Source: Microvirga ossetica (GTDB taxonomy: Bacteria; Pseudomonadota; Alphaproteobacteria; Rhizobiales; Beijerinckiaceae). Taken from it: 64,000 nucleotides of DNA. The notes under the pieces are model-generated. The model was not told where the DNA came from and made no database searches. It worked only from the letters and a program-made list of their open reading frames with translations. The stretch's first letter is position 1. Each line of letters begins with the position of its first letter. The translations under genes and the position numbers were made by a program. Below are positions 10,450 to 19,565 of the stretch, in pieces. The stretch covers positions 4,738,501 to 4,802,500 of the forward strand of contig NZ_CP016616.1 in assembly GCF_002741015.1 (NCBI RefSeq), given 5' to 3'.

Positions 10450-11448
10450 ATGCCACCCTTCTCGGTCCTCGATCTCGCGCCCGTGCCCGAAGGCTTCACG
10501 ACCTCCGATGCCCTGCGCAACACGCTCGATCTGGCGCAGCACGCGGAGCGATGGGGCTACAATCGCTACTGGCTCGCCGAGCATCACAACATGGTCGGCA
10601 TCGCAAGCGCAGCCACGAGCGTCGTCATCGGCCATGTGGCCGGCGGCACGAAGACCATGCGGGTCGGCGCGGGCGGCATCATGCTGCCGAACCATTCGCC
10701 GCTCGTGATCGCCGAACAATTCGGCACGCTCGACGCGCTGTTTCCGGGCCGCATCGATCTCGGCGTCGGCCGCGCGCCCGGCACCGACCAGCGTACCCTG
10801 CGCGCGCTGCGGCGTGACCCGATGGCCGCCGATACCTTCCCGCAGGATGTGCTCGAATTGCAGGCGCTGCTGGCACCCGTCCAGCCGGATCAGGCGATCC
10901 GCGCCGTGCCGGGCGCCGGCTCCAACGTGCCGATCTGGATTCTGGGCTCAAGCCTGTTCGGCGCGCAGCTTGCGACGATGCTGGGCCTGCCTTACGCCTT
11001 CGCCTCGCATTTCGCGCCGGGCGCGCTGATGCAGGCTCTGCAGGTCTATCGCGAGCGCTTCCAGCCCTCCGCGCAGCTCGACCGGCCCTATGCCATGGTC
11101 GGCGTCAACGTGATCGCAGCCGATACCGACGAGGAGGCGCGCCACCTCTTCACCTCGCCGCAGCAATCCTTCACCAACCTGTTCCGCGGTGCCCGCGGCA
11201 AGCTCCAGCCACCCATCGACGATATCGAGACCTACTGGACGCCGAGCGAGAAAGCGCAGGCGATGAACATGCTCTCCTGCTCCTTCGTCGGTTCGGCGAA
11301 GACCGTGCGCGAGGGGCTCGAAGGCTTCATCGCGGAGACCGGCGCCGACGAGGTGATGGTCGCCTCTGCGATCTACGACCATGGGAAACGCCTGCGCTCC
11401 TACGAGATCCTGAGCGAGGTGCACAAGGCGATGAGCAGGGCGGTTTAG
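10450..11448 (+). CDS. LLM-class flavin-dependent oxidoreductase (luciferase-like monooxygenase)
   Basis: Flavin-dependent TIM-barrel enzyme of the bacterial luciferase superfamily, 332 aa, the subgroup often annotated as MsnO8 or YhbW-like. Visible features are [17 protein letters not shown] (N-terminal flavin/strand region), [20 protein letters not shown] and [18 protein letters not shown], plus the C-terminal [15 protein letters not shown]. The substrate is unknown. The start at ATG 10450 gives the family N-terminus [13 protein letters not shown]. It is transcribed alone because a terminator lies upstream and a repeat downstream. Convergent with the ABC operon. Confidence 0.9.
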   Translation: MPPFSVLDLAPVPEGFTTSDALRNTLDLAQHAERWGYNRYWLAEHHNMVGIASAATSVVIGHVAGGTKTMRVGAGGIMLPNHSPLVIAEQFGTLDALFPGRIDLGVGRAPGTDQRTLRALRRDPMAADTFPQDVLELQALLAPVQPDQAIRAVPGAGSNVPIWILGSSLFGAQLATMLGLPYAFASHFAPGALMQALQVYRERFQPSAQLDRPYAMVGVNVIAADTDEEARHLFTSPQQSFTNLFRGARGKLQPPIDDIETYWTPSEKAQAMNMLSCSFVGSAKTVREGLEGFIAETGADEVMVASAIYDHGKRLRSYEILSEVHKAMSRAV

Positions 11449-11456
11449 ACGCAATC

Positions 11457-11615
11457 TTCCCTCCCCCTTGCGGGGAGGGGCAGGGGTGGGGTCGTGCAGC
11501 TGGGTGATCGCTCAGACAAGAAAGGCGCTGTAGCAATCCCGCGCCGTCTTGATGAAGCACAGCGTTCCGACTTTCCGACCCCCACCCTTCATCCCTCCCC
11601 GCAAGGGGGAGGGAA
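11457..11615. repeat. Long inverted-repeat element between convergent transcription units
   Basis: Arms TTCCCTCCCCCTTGCGGGGA... (11457 on) and its near complement ending at 11615, about 37 bp each, enclose about 90 bp. Each arm also folds on itself (CCCTTGCGGGG). It lies downstream of both the LLM gene and the last permease gene, so it could protect or end both mRNAs. A related element is at 13536-13644. Confidence 0.75.
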
Positions 11616-11682
11616 ACACTCCGCGCTTCCTTGATCAGCCAAACTTTCAGGATGAGGTCGAGTGTCGTTTCTGTGGGTTCTC

Positions 11683-12525
11683 TCAAGCCGTCGCCCCGCG
11701 CCCCTTCAATGTCGGATCGAGCGCATCGCGCAGGCCGTCGCCTAAAAGGTTCAGGCCCAGCACCGAGAGCGCGATGGCGATGCCGGGGGCGATGGCGAGG
11801 TGAGGGGCCTGCGAGAGATAGGTCTGCGCATCGCTGAGCATCCGGCCCCAGCTCGGATTGGGCGGGCGCACGCCAAGACCGAGATAGCTCAGGCCCGCTT
11901 CTGTGAGGATGGCGAGCGCGAGCTGGATCGTCACCTGCACGATCAGCGCGCCGGCGATGTTGGGCATCACGTCTTCCCAAGTGATGCGCAAGGGATGCTT
12001 GCCGATGGCACGCGCCGCGGCGATGTAGTCGAGTGTCCAGATCTGCAGCGCGACGCCGCGCGTGACGCGGGCGAAGACCGGGATGTTGAACACGGCGATC
12101 GCGAGAATAGCGGCAAGCGGGCCCGAGCCCACGAGCGCGCCGATCATGATCGCCGAGAGCACGGCCGGGAAGGCGAAGACCACGTCCGACACGCGCATGG
12201 CGATCTCGTCGGCGAGGCCCTTCCAGGCCGCAGCGGCGCAGCCGATGGCGGTGCCGATGGCGGCGCCCAGCAGCACTGCGGGCCAGGCGATGGCGAGCGA
12301 GTTCCAGGCGCCTGCCATGAGCATCGAGGCGACGTCGCGGCCGAAATGATCGGTGCCGAGGATGCCGACGTCGCCCGGCGCTTTCAGGCGCATGGCGACG
12401 CGCACGCGTGTGGGAGGCTCGGGCGTCCACACAAGCGACACCAGCGCCGTGACGATGAGGAGCGCTGTGAGGATGCCGCCGACGACGAGGGCGGAGTTCA
12501 GCGGAATGCGCGAACGCTTGCTCAT
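11683..12525 (-). CDS. Peptide/nickel-type ABC transporter permease, DppC-like
   Basis: Inner-membrane permease of 280 aa. The ATG at 12525 is chosen because it overlaps the upstream permease stop by 4 bp (ATGA) and gives the normal DppC N-terminus MSKRSRIPLNS; the frame can be extended upstream but only through a shadow of dppB. It has a first membrane helix (LVVGGILTALLIVTALVSLV), the DppC signature HLGTDHFGRDV-like ILGTDHFGRDVASML, about five further helices and the EAA loop (AARAIGKHPLRITWEDVMPN). It is the last gene of a six-gene minus-strand unit. Confidence 0.9.
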   Translation of the reverse strand: MSKRSRIPLNSALVVGGILTALLIVTALVSLVWTPEPPTRVRVAMRLKAPGDVGILGTDHFGRDVASMLMAGAWNSLAIAWPAVLLGAAIGTAIGCAAAAWKGLADEIAMRVSDVVFAFPAVLSAIMIGALVGSGPLAAILAIAVFNIPVFARVTRGVALQIWTLDYIAAARAIGKHPLRITWEDVMPNIAGALIVQVTIQLALAILTEAGLSYLGLGVRPPNPSWGRMLSDAQTYLSQAPHLAIAPGIAIALSVLGLNLLGDGLRDALDPTLKGRGATA

Positions 12526-13469
12526 GAGCGTCCCCTCAGGCGCGGGTCGAGGATGGCATAGCCGATATCGACGAGGAAATTCACGACGATCACAAGTCCG
12601 GAAAAGATCAGCACGATGTCCTTGATCACCACGAGGTCGCGCTGGTTGAGCGCCTGATAGGCCAGCCGTCCGAGGCCGGGCAGGTTGAACACGTTCTCGA
12701 CCAGGATCGCGCCGCCGAAGAAGAACGAGAGCTGGAGGCCCAAGATCGTGGTCACGGGGATGAGCGCGTTCGGCACCACGTGGCGGCGCAGCGTTGCGCT
12801 CCTGTCGACGCCCTTTGCCCGCGCGGTGCGCACGAAATCGGCGCCGATCACGTCGAGCGTCGCCGAGCGCGTCACGCGGGTGAGCACGGCGGCCTGAGGC
12901 AGGGCGAGCGCGACGGCCGGCAGCAGAAGCGCCTGGAAGGCCGGCCAGATCCCCGCGCTCCAGCCCGGGAAGCCGCCGGCGGGAAACCATCCGAGCCAGG
13001 TCGAGAAGAACAGGATGAACAGAAGGCCGATCCAGAAATTCGGCACGGCGACGCCGAGCTGGCTGAACACCAGCACGGCCCGGTCCACAGCGCCGTTGCG
13101 GCGCGCGGCTGCGGCGACGCCGAGGGGCAGGGCGAGCGCGGTCGAGATGAGGATCGCCAGAAGGCTCAACGGCAGCGTCACGTTGAGGCGCTCCGCGACA
13201 AGGGTCGACACCGGCATCTTGTAGGTGATCGACTGCCCGAGATCGCCGTGGAGAAGCCCGCCGATCCAGTGCAGGTAGCGAACGAGCGCCGGCTGATCGA
13301 GCCCGAGTTCCTGTCGCAAAGCGGCAAGCGTATCCTCACGCGCGGCGGTGCCGAGCATGATGGCGGCCGGATCGCCGGGCAGGACTTCGAGGATCAGGAA
13401 GATCGCCAGCGAGACGCACAGCAATGTCACGGCGAGCGAGACGAGGCGGGTGATGATGAGACGCAGCAT
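12522..13469 (-). CDS. Peptide/nickel-type ABC transporter permease, DppB-like
   Basis: Inner-membrane permease of 315 aa, typical DppB length. It shows the N-terminal helix (LVSLAVTLLCVSLAIFLIL) followed by EVLPGDPAAIMLG, the LGLDQPALVRYLHWI segment, and the EAA motif region FVRTARAKGVDRSATLRRHV. It pairs with the DppC-like protein with a 4-bp gene overlap. A palindromic repeat separates it from the binding-protein gene upstream. The transported solute may be a peptide, opine or other small molecule; the sequence does not decide. Confidence 0.92.
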   Translation of the reverse strand: MLRLIITRLVSLAVTLLCVSLAIFLILEVLPGDPAAIMLGTAAREDTLAALRQELGLDQPALVRYLHWIGGLLHGDLGQSITYKMPVSTLVAERLNVTLPLSLLAILISTALALPLGVAAAARRNGAVDRAVLVFSQLGVAVPNFWIGLLFILFFSTWLGWFPAGGFPGWSAGIWPAFQALLLPAVALALPQAAVLTRVTRSATLDVIGADFVRTARAKGVDRSATLRRHVVPNALIPVTTILGLQLSFFFGGAILVENVFNLPGLGRLAYQALNQRDLVVIKDIVLIFSGLVIVVNFLVDIGYAILDPRLRGRS

Positions 13470-13535
13470 AATTTAGATGGGCCTTATGCCGGTCACACAT
13501 GTGACGAGAGAGCGATGCATTCCATGCCAGTGTAC

Positions 13536-13644
13536 TCTCCTCCCCCTTGTGGGGAGGAGTTGGAGGAGGGGGTGTCAACGCCACATCCTGATGAGATGGC
13601 GCTCACACCCCCACCCTAGCCCTCCCCACAAGAGGGAGGGAAGA
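13536..13644. repeat. Intercistronic palindromic element in ABC operon
   Basis: Arms TCTCCTCCCCCTTGTGGGGA... (from 13536) and the complementary CCTCCCCACAAGAGGGAGGG... (to 13644). It is related in sequence to the 11457-11615 element (CCCTTG-C/T-GGGGAGG core). It lies between the binding-protein stop (13662) and the dppB-like start (13469). Confidence 0.75.
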
Positions 13645-13661
13645 GGCGGCGATGTCAGCGA

Positions 13662-15143
13662 TCACTCGCTCCAAGACACTTCCGTCACGTCGTTCGACGG
13701 GATCGGCGAGTTCTCCCACAGGCCCTGGACCTTCGCGTTCCACACGCCGAGCTTCGGCAGCTGGAACAGGAAGAGGGCGGGCACGTCCTCGGCCAGGATC
13801 TTCTGGGCCTCGGCATATTTGGCGTAGCGCGCCTTCTCGTCGGTGGTCTTGGCCGCTTCGGCCAACACGGCCTTGAACCTGTCGTTCTTGTAGTTGAAGT
13901 AGTAGGTGTCGCGGGCGAAGATATCGATGTCGAGCGGCTCCGTGTGGGAGACGATGGTGACGTCGTAATCCTTGTTCTTGAACACCTCCTCGATCCACTT
14001 GGCCGGGAACTCGGTCGGGATGATCTTCATGTCGACGCCGACCTCCGACAGCATGGCGGAGATGAGCTCCGCCGAGCGGCTGGCATAGGCCATCTGAGGC
14101 GTCTTGATGGTGATCGACAACCCGTTGCCGTAGCCTGCCTCCTTCAGCAGCGCCTTGGCCTTCTCCACGTCGTAGGGAATGACGTTCGTCATGTCGACGA
14201 AGGCGGGATTGTTCGGCGAGAAGAAGCTGCCGATGGGCTTGCCGAGGCCGGAATAGGCGCCCTCGACCAGCGCCTTGCGGTCGATCGCATGCATCAGCGC
14301 GCGTCGCACGCGCACGTCGTCGAAGGGCTTCTTGGCATTGTTCATGCCGGCGACGGTCTCGCCCTCCGTGTTGCCGGCGACCGCCTTGAAGCGCGGATCC
14401 TTCTGGAACTCGGCGAAGAGCTCGGGAGCGGCGAGGTTCGGGAAGGCATCCACGTCACCGGCCTTGACGGCCGCGACCTGGGCCTGCGAGTCGCTGATGA
14501 AGCGGAAGGTGACGCTGTCGAGCTTCACCTTGTCCTTCTGCCAGTAATCCGGGTTGCGGACGAGCTCCACCCGGTCGCCTCGGGTCCAGGACTTGAACTT
14601 GAAGGGGCCGGTGCCGACCGGGTTCGCCGCATTGGTCGCCGCCGTCTCCGGAGCCACGATCACCGCATCGCCCCAGCCGAGATAGTAGAGGAAGTTACCG
14701 GAGGTTTCCTTCAGTTTGATCGTCACGGTCGCCGGATCCGGCGTCTCGATGGAGGCGATCGGCGCAAAGATCTGCTTCTGCGCATTGGTCGATTTCGGAT
14801 CGCGGGCGCGGTCGAAGGCGAATTTCACATCCGCCGAATCGAAGCTCGAGCCGTCATGGAACTTCACGCCCTCCTGGAGGCGGAAGGTATAGGTGAGGCC
14901 GTCGGGCGAGACCTCCCAGCTCTTGGCGAGGAGCGGCTGCACCTTGCCTGTCCGGTCGATGCGCACCAGGCCCTCGTAGAGATTGACCCACGTGACCTCG
15001 CGGATGGCGACCGGGGCCGCGACCGTCGGATCGAGCCCCGGCGGCTCGATGGGCATGCCCACCACGAGGGAGGTCTTGGCCGCATAGGCCGGGATGACGC
15101 TGACGGAGAGAAGAAGAGCGGCGGTCAGAAAACGCTTCGTCAT
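13662..15143 (-). CDS. ABC transporter substrate-binding protein, family 5 (DppA/OppA type)
   Basis: Periplasmic solute receptor of 493 aa. It has a clear signal peptide (MTKRFLTAALLLSVSVIPAYA, cut after AYA). SBP family 5 features include LAKSWEVSPDGLTYTFRLQ (the Pfam SBP_bac_5 hallmark), VGTGPFKFKSW, RRALMHAIDRKALVEG and YDVEKAKALLKEAGY. Its C-terminal lobe is complete. It feeds the permeases immediately downstream and the fused ATPase at the head of the operon. Dehydrogenases in the same unit suggest the solute may be oxidised after uptake (inference). Confidence 0.93.
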   Translation of the reverse strand: MTKRFLTAALLLSVSVIPAYAAKTSLVVGMPIEPPGLDPTVAAPVAIREVTWVNLYEGLVRIDRTGKVQPLLAKSWEVSPDGLTYTFRLQEGVKFHDGSSFDSADVKFAFDRARDPKSTNAQKQIFAPIASIETPDPATVTIKLKETSGNFLYYLGWGDAVIVAPETAATNAANPVGTGPFKFKSWTRGDRVELVRNPDYWQKDKVKLDSVTFRFISDSQAQVAAVKAGDVDAFPNLAAPELFAEFQKDPRFKAVAGNTEGETVAGMNNAKKPFDDVRVRRALMHAIDRKALVEGAYSGLGKPIGSFFSPNNPAFVDMTNVIPYDVEKAKALLKEAGYGNGLSITIKTPQMAYASRSAELISAMLSEVGVDMKIIPTEFPAKWIEEVFKNKDYDVTIVSHTEPLDIDIFARDTYYFNYKNDRFKAVLAEAAKTTDEKARYAKYAEAQKILAEDVPALFLFQLPKLGVWNAKVQGLWENSPIPSNDVTEVSWSE

Positions 15144-15280
15144 CAGGCGGGAACTCCCTCAAGGTCATGGATCGCGACAGGTCGCGGAAGCCGCTAGCTT
15201 ACGCAGGACCGCGCCGGATGGAAGACGTTCGTTACCGATTCTTCACTCAACTTCCACGCGGCTCAGCCCTTTCCTCCACG

Positions 15281-15415
15281 GTCATCCCGGGGCCGCACAG
15301 CGGAACCCGGGATCCATAACCACGGCGTTTCATGAAGGGGCGAGCAGCGTCACGGCTCGTTTTGCAACGCTAGCGGTTATGGATCCCGGGCTCGCCTTTG
15401 GCGCCCCGGGATGAC
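15281..15415. repeat. Intercistronic palindromic element in ABC operon
   Basis: Nested inverted arms: GTCATCCCGGGGC (15281) with GCCCCGGGATGAC (ending 15415), and CCCGGGATCCATAACC with GGTTATGGATCCCGGG. The sequence family differs from the two C/G-rich elements further on. It fills the gap between the SDR stop (15425) and the binding-protein start (15143). Confidence 0.8.
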
Positions 15416-15424
15416 AGTCCTGCC

Positions 15425-16174
15425 TCAGATACACCGCCCCCCGTCCACCTCCAGCACCACGCCGGTGATCATGCTCGCCTCGTCGGAGGCGAGGTAGAGG
15501 GCGGCGTTGGCGATGTCCTGGGGGGTCGAGAAGCGGCCGAGCGGGATCGAGTTGACGAAAAGCTCGCGCTTCTGGGGCGTGTCCTCGCCCATGAAGGTGG
15601 CCAGCAGCGGCGTCTCGCCGGCGACGGGGGCCAGCGCACAGACGCGGATCTTGCTCGGGGCGAGCTCAACGGCCATGGACTTGGTCATGGTGTGCACGGC
15701 GCCCTTGGTGCTGTTGTACCAGGTAAGGCCCGGGCGGGGACGAAGGCCGGCCGTCGAGCCGACATTGATGATCGCGCCGCCGCCCTGGTTCTGCATGAGC
15801 GGAACGGCCGCCTTGGCGAAGAGGTAGATCGACTTCACGTTGACCGCGAAGACCCGGTCGAACTCGTCCTCCTCGACCTCCAGCATCGGCCGGTTGCGGT
15901 GGCTGATGCCCGCATTGTTGACGACGATGTCGAGCTTGCCGAAGGCGGCGACCGTCTTCTCCACCGCCGCGTTCACGTCTGCGGCCTTGGACACGTCGGC
16001 GGCAAGGCCGATGGCGGAGGCGCCGATCTTCTCTGCGGCGCTCTTGGCTGCCGTTTCGTTGATGTCGACGATGGCGACCTTGGCGCCTTCGCGGGCGAAT
16101 GTTTCCGCAATGCCCAGACCGAAACCGGAGCCGGCGCCTGTGATCAGCGCAACCTTGCCTTCAAGGCGTTTCAT
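15425..16174 (-). CDS. Short-chain dehydrogenase/reductase
   Basis: NAD(P)-dependent oxidoreductase of 249 aa, classical SDR length. Cofactor motif GAGSGFGLG at residues 13-21, an acidic VDIN after strand 2 (favours NAD over NADP), NNAG at 86-89, and the catalytic Ser140, Tyr153 and Lys157 (YNSTK). The C-terminus DGGRCI resembles FabG/glucose-dehydrogenase-like SDRs. The substrate is unknown; its place between an aldehyde dehydrogenase and a transporter suggests oxidation of an imported alcohol or sugar-like compound. Other SDRs in the window (fabG at 49432) are unrelated in role. Confidence 0.9.
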   Translation of the reverse strand: MKRLEGKVALITGAGSGFGLGIAETFAREGAKVAIVDINETAAKSAAEKIGASAIGLAADVSKAADVNAAVEKTVAAFGKLDIVVNNAGISHRNRPMLEVEEDEFDRVFAVNVKSIYLFAKAAVPLMQNQGGGAIINVGSTAGLRPRPGLTWYNSTKGAVHTMTKSMAVELAPSKIRVCALAPVAGETPLLATFMGEDTPQKRELFVNSIPLGRFSTPQDIANAALYLASDEASMITGVVLEVDGGRCI

Positions 16175-16220
16175 GTTTCTTCCCTACCTCTGTGATTGGC
16201 TGTCGTTTCCTAACACTCAG

Positions 16221-16323
16221 TCCTCATCCTGAGGAGCAGACGCAGTCTGCGTCTCGAAGGAGCTTCCAGGGGGCACTGGAGCTTCCTTCGAGACGTTCGC
16301 TCCGCGACCTCCTCAGGATGAGG
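16221..16323. repeat. Intercistronic palindromic element in ABC operon
   Basis: Outer arms TCCTCATCCTGAGGAG (16221-16236) and CCTCCTCAGGATGAGG (16308-16323). Inner arms GTCTCGAAGGAGCTTCCA and its near complement. Third sequence type in this operon. It lies between the aldehyde dehydrogenase stop (16347) and the SDR start (16174). Confidence 0.8.
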
Positions 16324-16346
16324 TGGAGTGATGTTCAAACCCATTG

Positions 16347-17819
16347 TTACCCGTGCGCGATGACGAGGGTCTTGGTCGTGGTGAACTCGACCAGGCCCTC
16401 GAAGCCTTTCTCGCGGCCGTGGCCCGAGCGGCCGAAACCGCCGAAGGGCAGCTCGATACCGCCGCCGGCGCCGTAGCAATTCACGAAGACCTGGCCCGCG
16501 CGCATGGAGCGCGCGACGCGGGTGGAGCGCATGGCGTCCTTGGTCCACACCCCCGCCGCAAGGCCGAAAGGCGTGCCGTTCGCCAGCCTGATCGCCTCGG
16601 CCTCGTCTTCGAAGGGCGTCGCCACCAGGACCGGGCCGAAGACCTCCTCCTGCGAGAGGAGGCTCTCGTGCGGGACAGGCGCCAGGAAGGCCGGGGCCAC
16701 GTAGTAGCCGCCTTCGGGCGCGTCGGACGCGACCGCACCTTCGCCGATGATGGTGAGGCCCTCGTTCTGGCCGCGCTCGAGATAGCCCAGCACGCGGCGC
16801 TGCTGCGCCTGGTTGATCATGGGCCCGAGATCGGGCTCGCGCTCGGGATGCCCGGCGCGAAGCTTGCCGAAGCGCTTGGCCACCGCGTCGACCACGTCCT
16901 GGAAGATGCCGCGCTGGATCAGCAGGCGGCTGCCGGCGGAGCAGGTCTGGCCGCCGTTCTGGATGATGGCGTTGACGAGGGTCGGCAACGCCCGCTCGAG
17001 ATCGGCATCGTCGAACACGACCTGGGCCGACTTGCCGCCGAGCTCCAGCGTCACGCCGACATGGTTCTTCGCCGCCGCCGTCTGAACGGCGGTGCCTGTC
17101 TCAGGGCTGCCGGTGAAGGATATGAAGTCGATGCCGGGATGGGCGGTGAGCGCAGCGCCCGCCGTGCGGCCGAGACCGGTCACCACGTTGAGCGCACCGT
17201 CCGGGAAGCCGACCTCGCGGGCAAGCGCAGAGACGCGCAGGATCGTGAGCGAGGCATCCTCCGCCGGCTTGACCACCGTGGCGTTGCCGGCGGCGAGCGC
17301 CGCACCGACGGAGCGTCCGAGGATCTGCATCGGATAGTTCCAGGGCACGATATGCCCGGTCACGCCGTGCGGCACGCGCTCGACGCCGATGAAATGCGTG
17401 TTGAGATAGGGGATCACGTCGCCGTGCAGCTTGTCGGCGGCGCTGCCGTAGAATTCGAAATAGCGGGCGAGCGCGATGGCGTCGGCGCGGGACTGGCGCA
17501 GGGGCTTGCCGTTGTCGCGGCTCTCCAGGATGGCGAGCTCGTCCGCATGGGCCTCGACGACGGACGCAAGCTTCATGAGCAGGCGTCCGCGCTCCGTGGC
17601 GGTCAGCCTGCCCCAGGCGCCGTCGAAGGCGGCGCGGGCGGCCTTGACGGCCTCGTCGATGTCCTGAGCCGTTCCGGCGGCGATCCGGGCGAGAAGCGAC
17701 CCGTCGACGGGAGAGAACACGTCGAGCTCCATGCCGTCCGAGGCCGGGCGATCGTGTCCGCCGATGAGATTTTGGAACATCATGTTGGGCGCGAGGCGCG
17801 TGCCGATCTGATCGTTCAT
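16347..17819 (-). CDS. Aldehyde dehydrogenase family protein
   Basis: NAD(P)-dependent oxidation of an aldehyde to an acid; 490 aa, full length. Catalytic Cys293 in NGGQTCSAGSR, general base Glu259 in GVTLELGGKSAQ, and oxyanion Asn161 in PWNYP are all present. The C-terminal PFGGFGRSGHGREKG is the usual ALDH end motif. It lies 13 bp after the fused ATPase gene and before the SDR, so the two oxidoreductases probably act in sequence on the transported compound. The exact substrate (betaine, amino or aromatic aldehyde) is not visible. Confidence 0.92.
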   Translation of the reverse strand: MNDQIGTRLAPNMMFQNLIGGHDRPASDGMELDVFSPVDGSLLARIAAGTAQDIDEAVKAARAAFDGAWGRLTATERGRLLMKLASVVEAHADELAILESRDNGKPLRQSRADAIALARYFEFYGSAADKLHGDVIPYLNTHFIGVERVPHGVTGHIVPWNYPMQILGRSVGAALAAGNATVVKPAEDASLTILRVSALAREVGFPDGALNVVTGLGRTAGAALTAHPGIDFISFTGSPETGTAVQTAAAKNHVGVTLELGGKSAQVVFDDADLERALPTLVNAIIQNGGQTCSAGSRLLIQRGIFQDVVDAVAKRFGKLRAGHPEREPDLGPMINQAQQRRVLGYLERGQNEGLTIIGEGAVASDAPEGGYYVAPAFLAPVPHESLLSQEEVFGPVLVATPFEDEAEAIRLANGTPFGLAAGVWTKDAMRSTRVARSMRAGQVFVNCYGAGGGIELPFGGFGRSGHGREKGFEGLVEFTTTKTLVIAHG

Positions 17820-17832
17820 GGGTTTCGTCTCC

Positions 17833-19446
17833 CTAGATCATCTTGTTCATGCCCGGCACCGCGGCCAGGAGCTGGCGGGTATAGGCGTCCCGCGGGTGCG
17901 CGAAGAGTTGCGCGGTTTCCGCCATTTCCACAATCCGCCCTTTTTGCATAACTGCCACGCGGTCGCAGATCTGTGCGGCGACCCGCAGATCGTGGGTGAT
18001 GAAGAGGATGGCCAGGCCTAGCTCTTCCTGCAATCCCCGGATCAGTTTGAGGATCTCCGCCTGCACCGAAACGTCGAGGGCGGAGACGGCTTCGTCGGCC
18101 ACCAGCACGTCGGGCTTCATGGCGAGAGCGCGCGCGATTCCGATGCGCTGGCGCTGGCCGCCGGAGAACTCGTGCGGATAGCGGTCGATGGCCTGGGCCG
18201 GAAGCCCGACCTTCTCCAGAAGGATGCGGGCGTCGTCGAGGGCCTTGGCCGGGTCCGTGCCTTGCGTGATCGGCCCCTCAGAGATGATGCGCCCCACGGT
18301 GCGGCGCGGGTTGAGGGAGGCGAAGGGATCCTGGAACACCATCTGGATGCGGCGCCGGTACGGCCGCAGGTCGCGCTGGGACAGGGTGCCGAATTGCAGA
18401 TCGCCGACGACGATGGCGCCGCCGTCCGGCTCGATCAGGCGCAGCACGCAGCGCCCCACCGTCGACTTGCCCGAGCCGGATTCGCCCACGAGCCCCAGGG
18501 TCTCGCCACGCCTGATGTCGAAGCTCACCGCATCCGCCGCCTGGACCTCGCGGCTTTTGCGAAAGAAGCCGCGCCCGCCATAAACTTTGGTCAGGGCATC
18601 GACCTTGAGCGCGATGGGCTCGCCGGTCAGATGCTTGGGGGCGGGCGGCGTCAGGGACGGCACCGCGGCCAGAAGGCGCTTGGTGTAAGGATGCTGCGGG
18701 CGGGTCAGCACCTCTTCCGCCGGTCCCTGCTCGACAAGCTCGCCCTGCTGGAGCACGGCGACCCGGTCGGCGATCTCCGCGACCACGCCGAAATCATGGG
18801 TGATGAAGAGAACCGCCGTTCCCTTCTTGCGGCGCAGGTTGTCGATCAGCTTGAGCACCTGCGCCTGCGTGGTCACGTCGAGGGCCGTGGTGGGCTCGTC
18901 GGCGATGAGGAGCTTCGGCTCGAGCGCAAGGGCCATGGCGATCATCACGCGCTGGCGCTGGCCGCCGGAGAGCTCATGCGGGTAAGCCTTGGCGATCAGC
19001 TCGGGGTTCGGCAGGTTCACCTCGGCGAGGAGGTCGAGCACGCGCTTCTCGCGCTCCGCAGGCGTGAGAAGTCCATGGGCGCGGAAGGTCTCGGCGATCT
19101 GGTCCGCCACCCGCATCACCGGGTTGAGGGAGGTCATCGGCTCCTGGAACACCGTACCGACCTCGCGCCCGCGCACGTCGCACCAGCCTGCCTCGTCGAG
19201 ACTCAAGAGATCGCGGCCTGCGAGACGGATCGAGCCGGACAGAACCCGGACGCCCCCGGGCAGAAGGCCGATGGTCGCCATCGCCGTCATCGACTTGCCG
19301 GACCCGGATTCCCCCACGACGCAGAGCGTCTCGCCCGGAGCGATCGCAAGCGACACGTCCTTGATGGCGTGCCGACGGTCGGCGAGGGCAGGCAGCCCGA
19401 TGGACAGGTTCTCGATCGACAGCACGGGGGAGGGGCTGCTCACCAT
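17833..19446 (-). CDS. Peptide-type ABC transporter ATP-binding protein, DppD-DppF fusion
   Basis: Two ATPase domains in one 537-aa chain. Domain 1: Walker [12 protein letters not shown], signature [12 protein letters not shown], Walker [14 protein letters not shown]. Domain 2: [38 protein letters not shown] (Pro of DEP replaced by Ala, common in this family). A DppD-like oligopeptide C-terminal extension follows each. The ATG at 19446 ([15 protein letters not shown]) is chosen over further upstream frames, which add low-complexity residues. It is the first gene of the six-gene unit and energises the permeases at 11683-13469. Confidence 0.92.
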   Translation of the reverse strand: MVSSPSPVLSIENLSIGLPALADRRHAIKDVSLAIAPGETLCVVGESGSGKSMTAMATIGLLPGGVRVLSGSIRLAGRDLLSLDEAGWCDVRGREVGTVFQEPMTSLNPVMRVADQIAETFRAHGLLTPAEREKRVLDLLAEVNLPNPELIAKAYPHELSGGQRQRVMIAMALALEPKLLIADEPTTALDVTTQAQVLKLIDNLRRKKGTAVLFITHDFGVVAEIADRVAVLQQGELVEQGPAEEVLTRPQHPYTKRLLAAVPSLTPPAPKHLTGEPIALKVDALTKVYGGRGFFRKSREVQAADAVSFDIRRGETLGLVGESGSGKSTVGRCVLRLIEPDGGAIVVGDLQFGTLSQRDLRPYRRRIQMVFQDPFASLNPRRTVGRIISEGPITQGTDPAKALDDARILLEKVGLPAQAIDRYPHEFSGGQRQRIGIARALAMKPDVLVADEAVSALDVSVQAEILKLIRGLQEELGLAILFITHDLRVAAQICDRVAVMQKGRIVEMAETAQLFAHPRDAYTRQLLAAVPGMNKMI

Positions 19447-19565
19447 GGGACTCCAGCTTGAAGGGTCGAAGAGCCATCCTTGCGATCTGGCGCGCTCCGT
19501 CAATCCATGGATGACGGAGATGCTGAGATCGGACGATGCGCCGCTTAGGGATCGAGCATCGCGCG

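Noticed and set aside
12780..15197. Long plus-strand frames over the ABC permease and binding-protein genes
   Set aside because: Shadow frames rich in Arg, Gly, Asp and His; the minus-strand genes have clear motifs and signal peptides.
16344..17951. 535-codon open frame on the plus strand
   Set aside because: Antisense to the aldehyde dehydrogenase; no start signals or recognisable domains.
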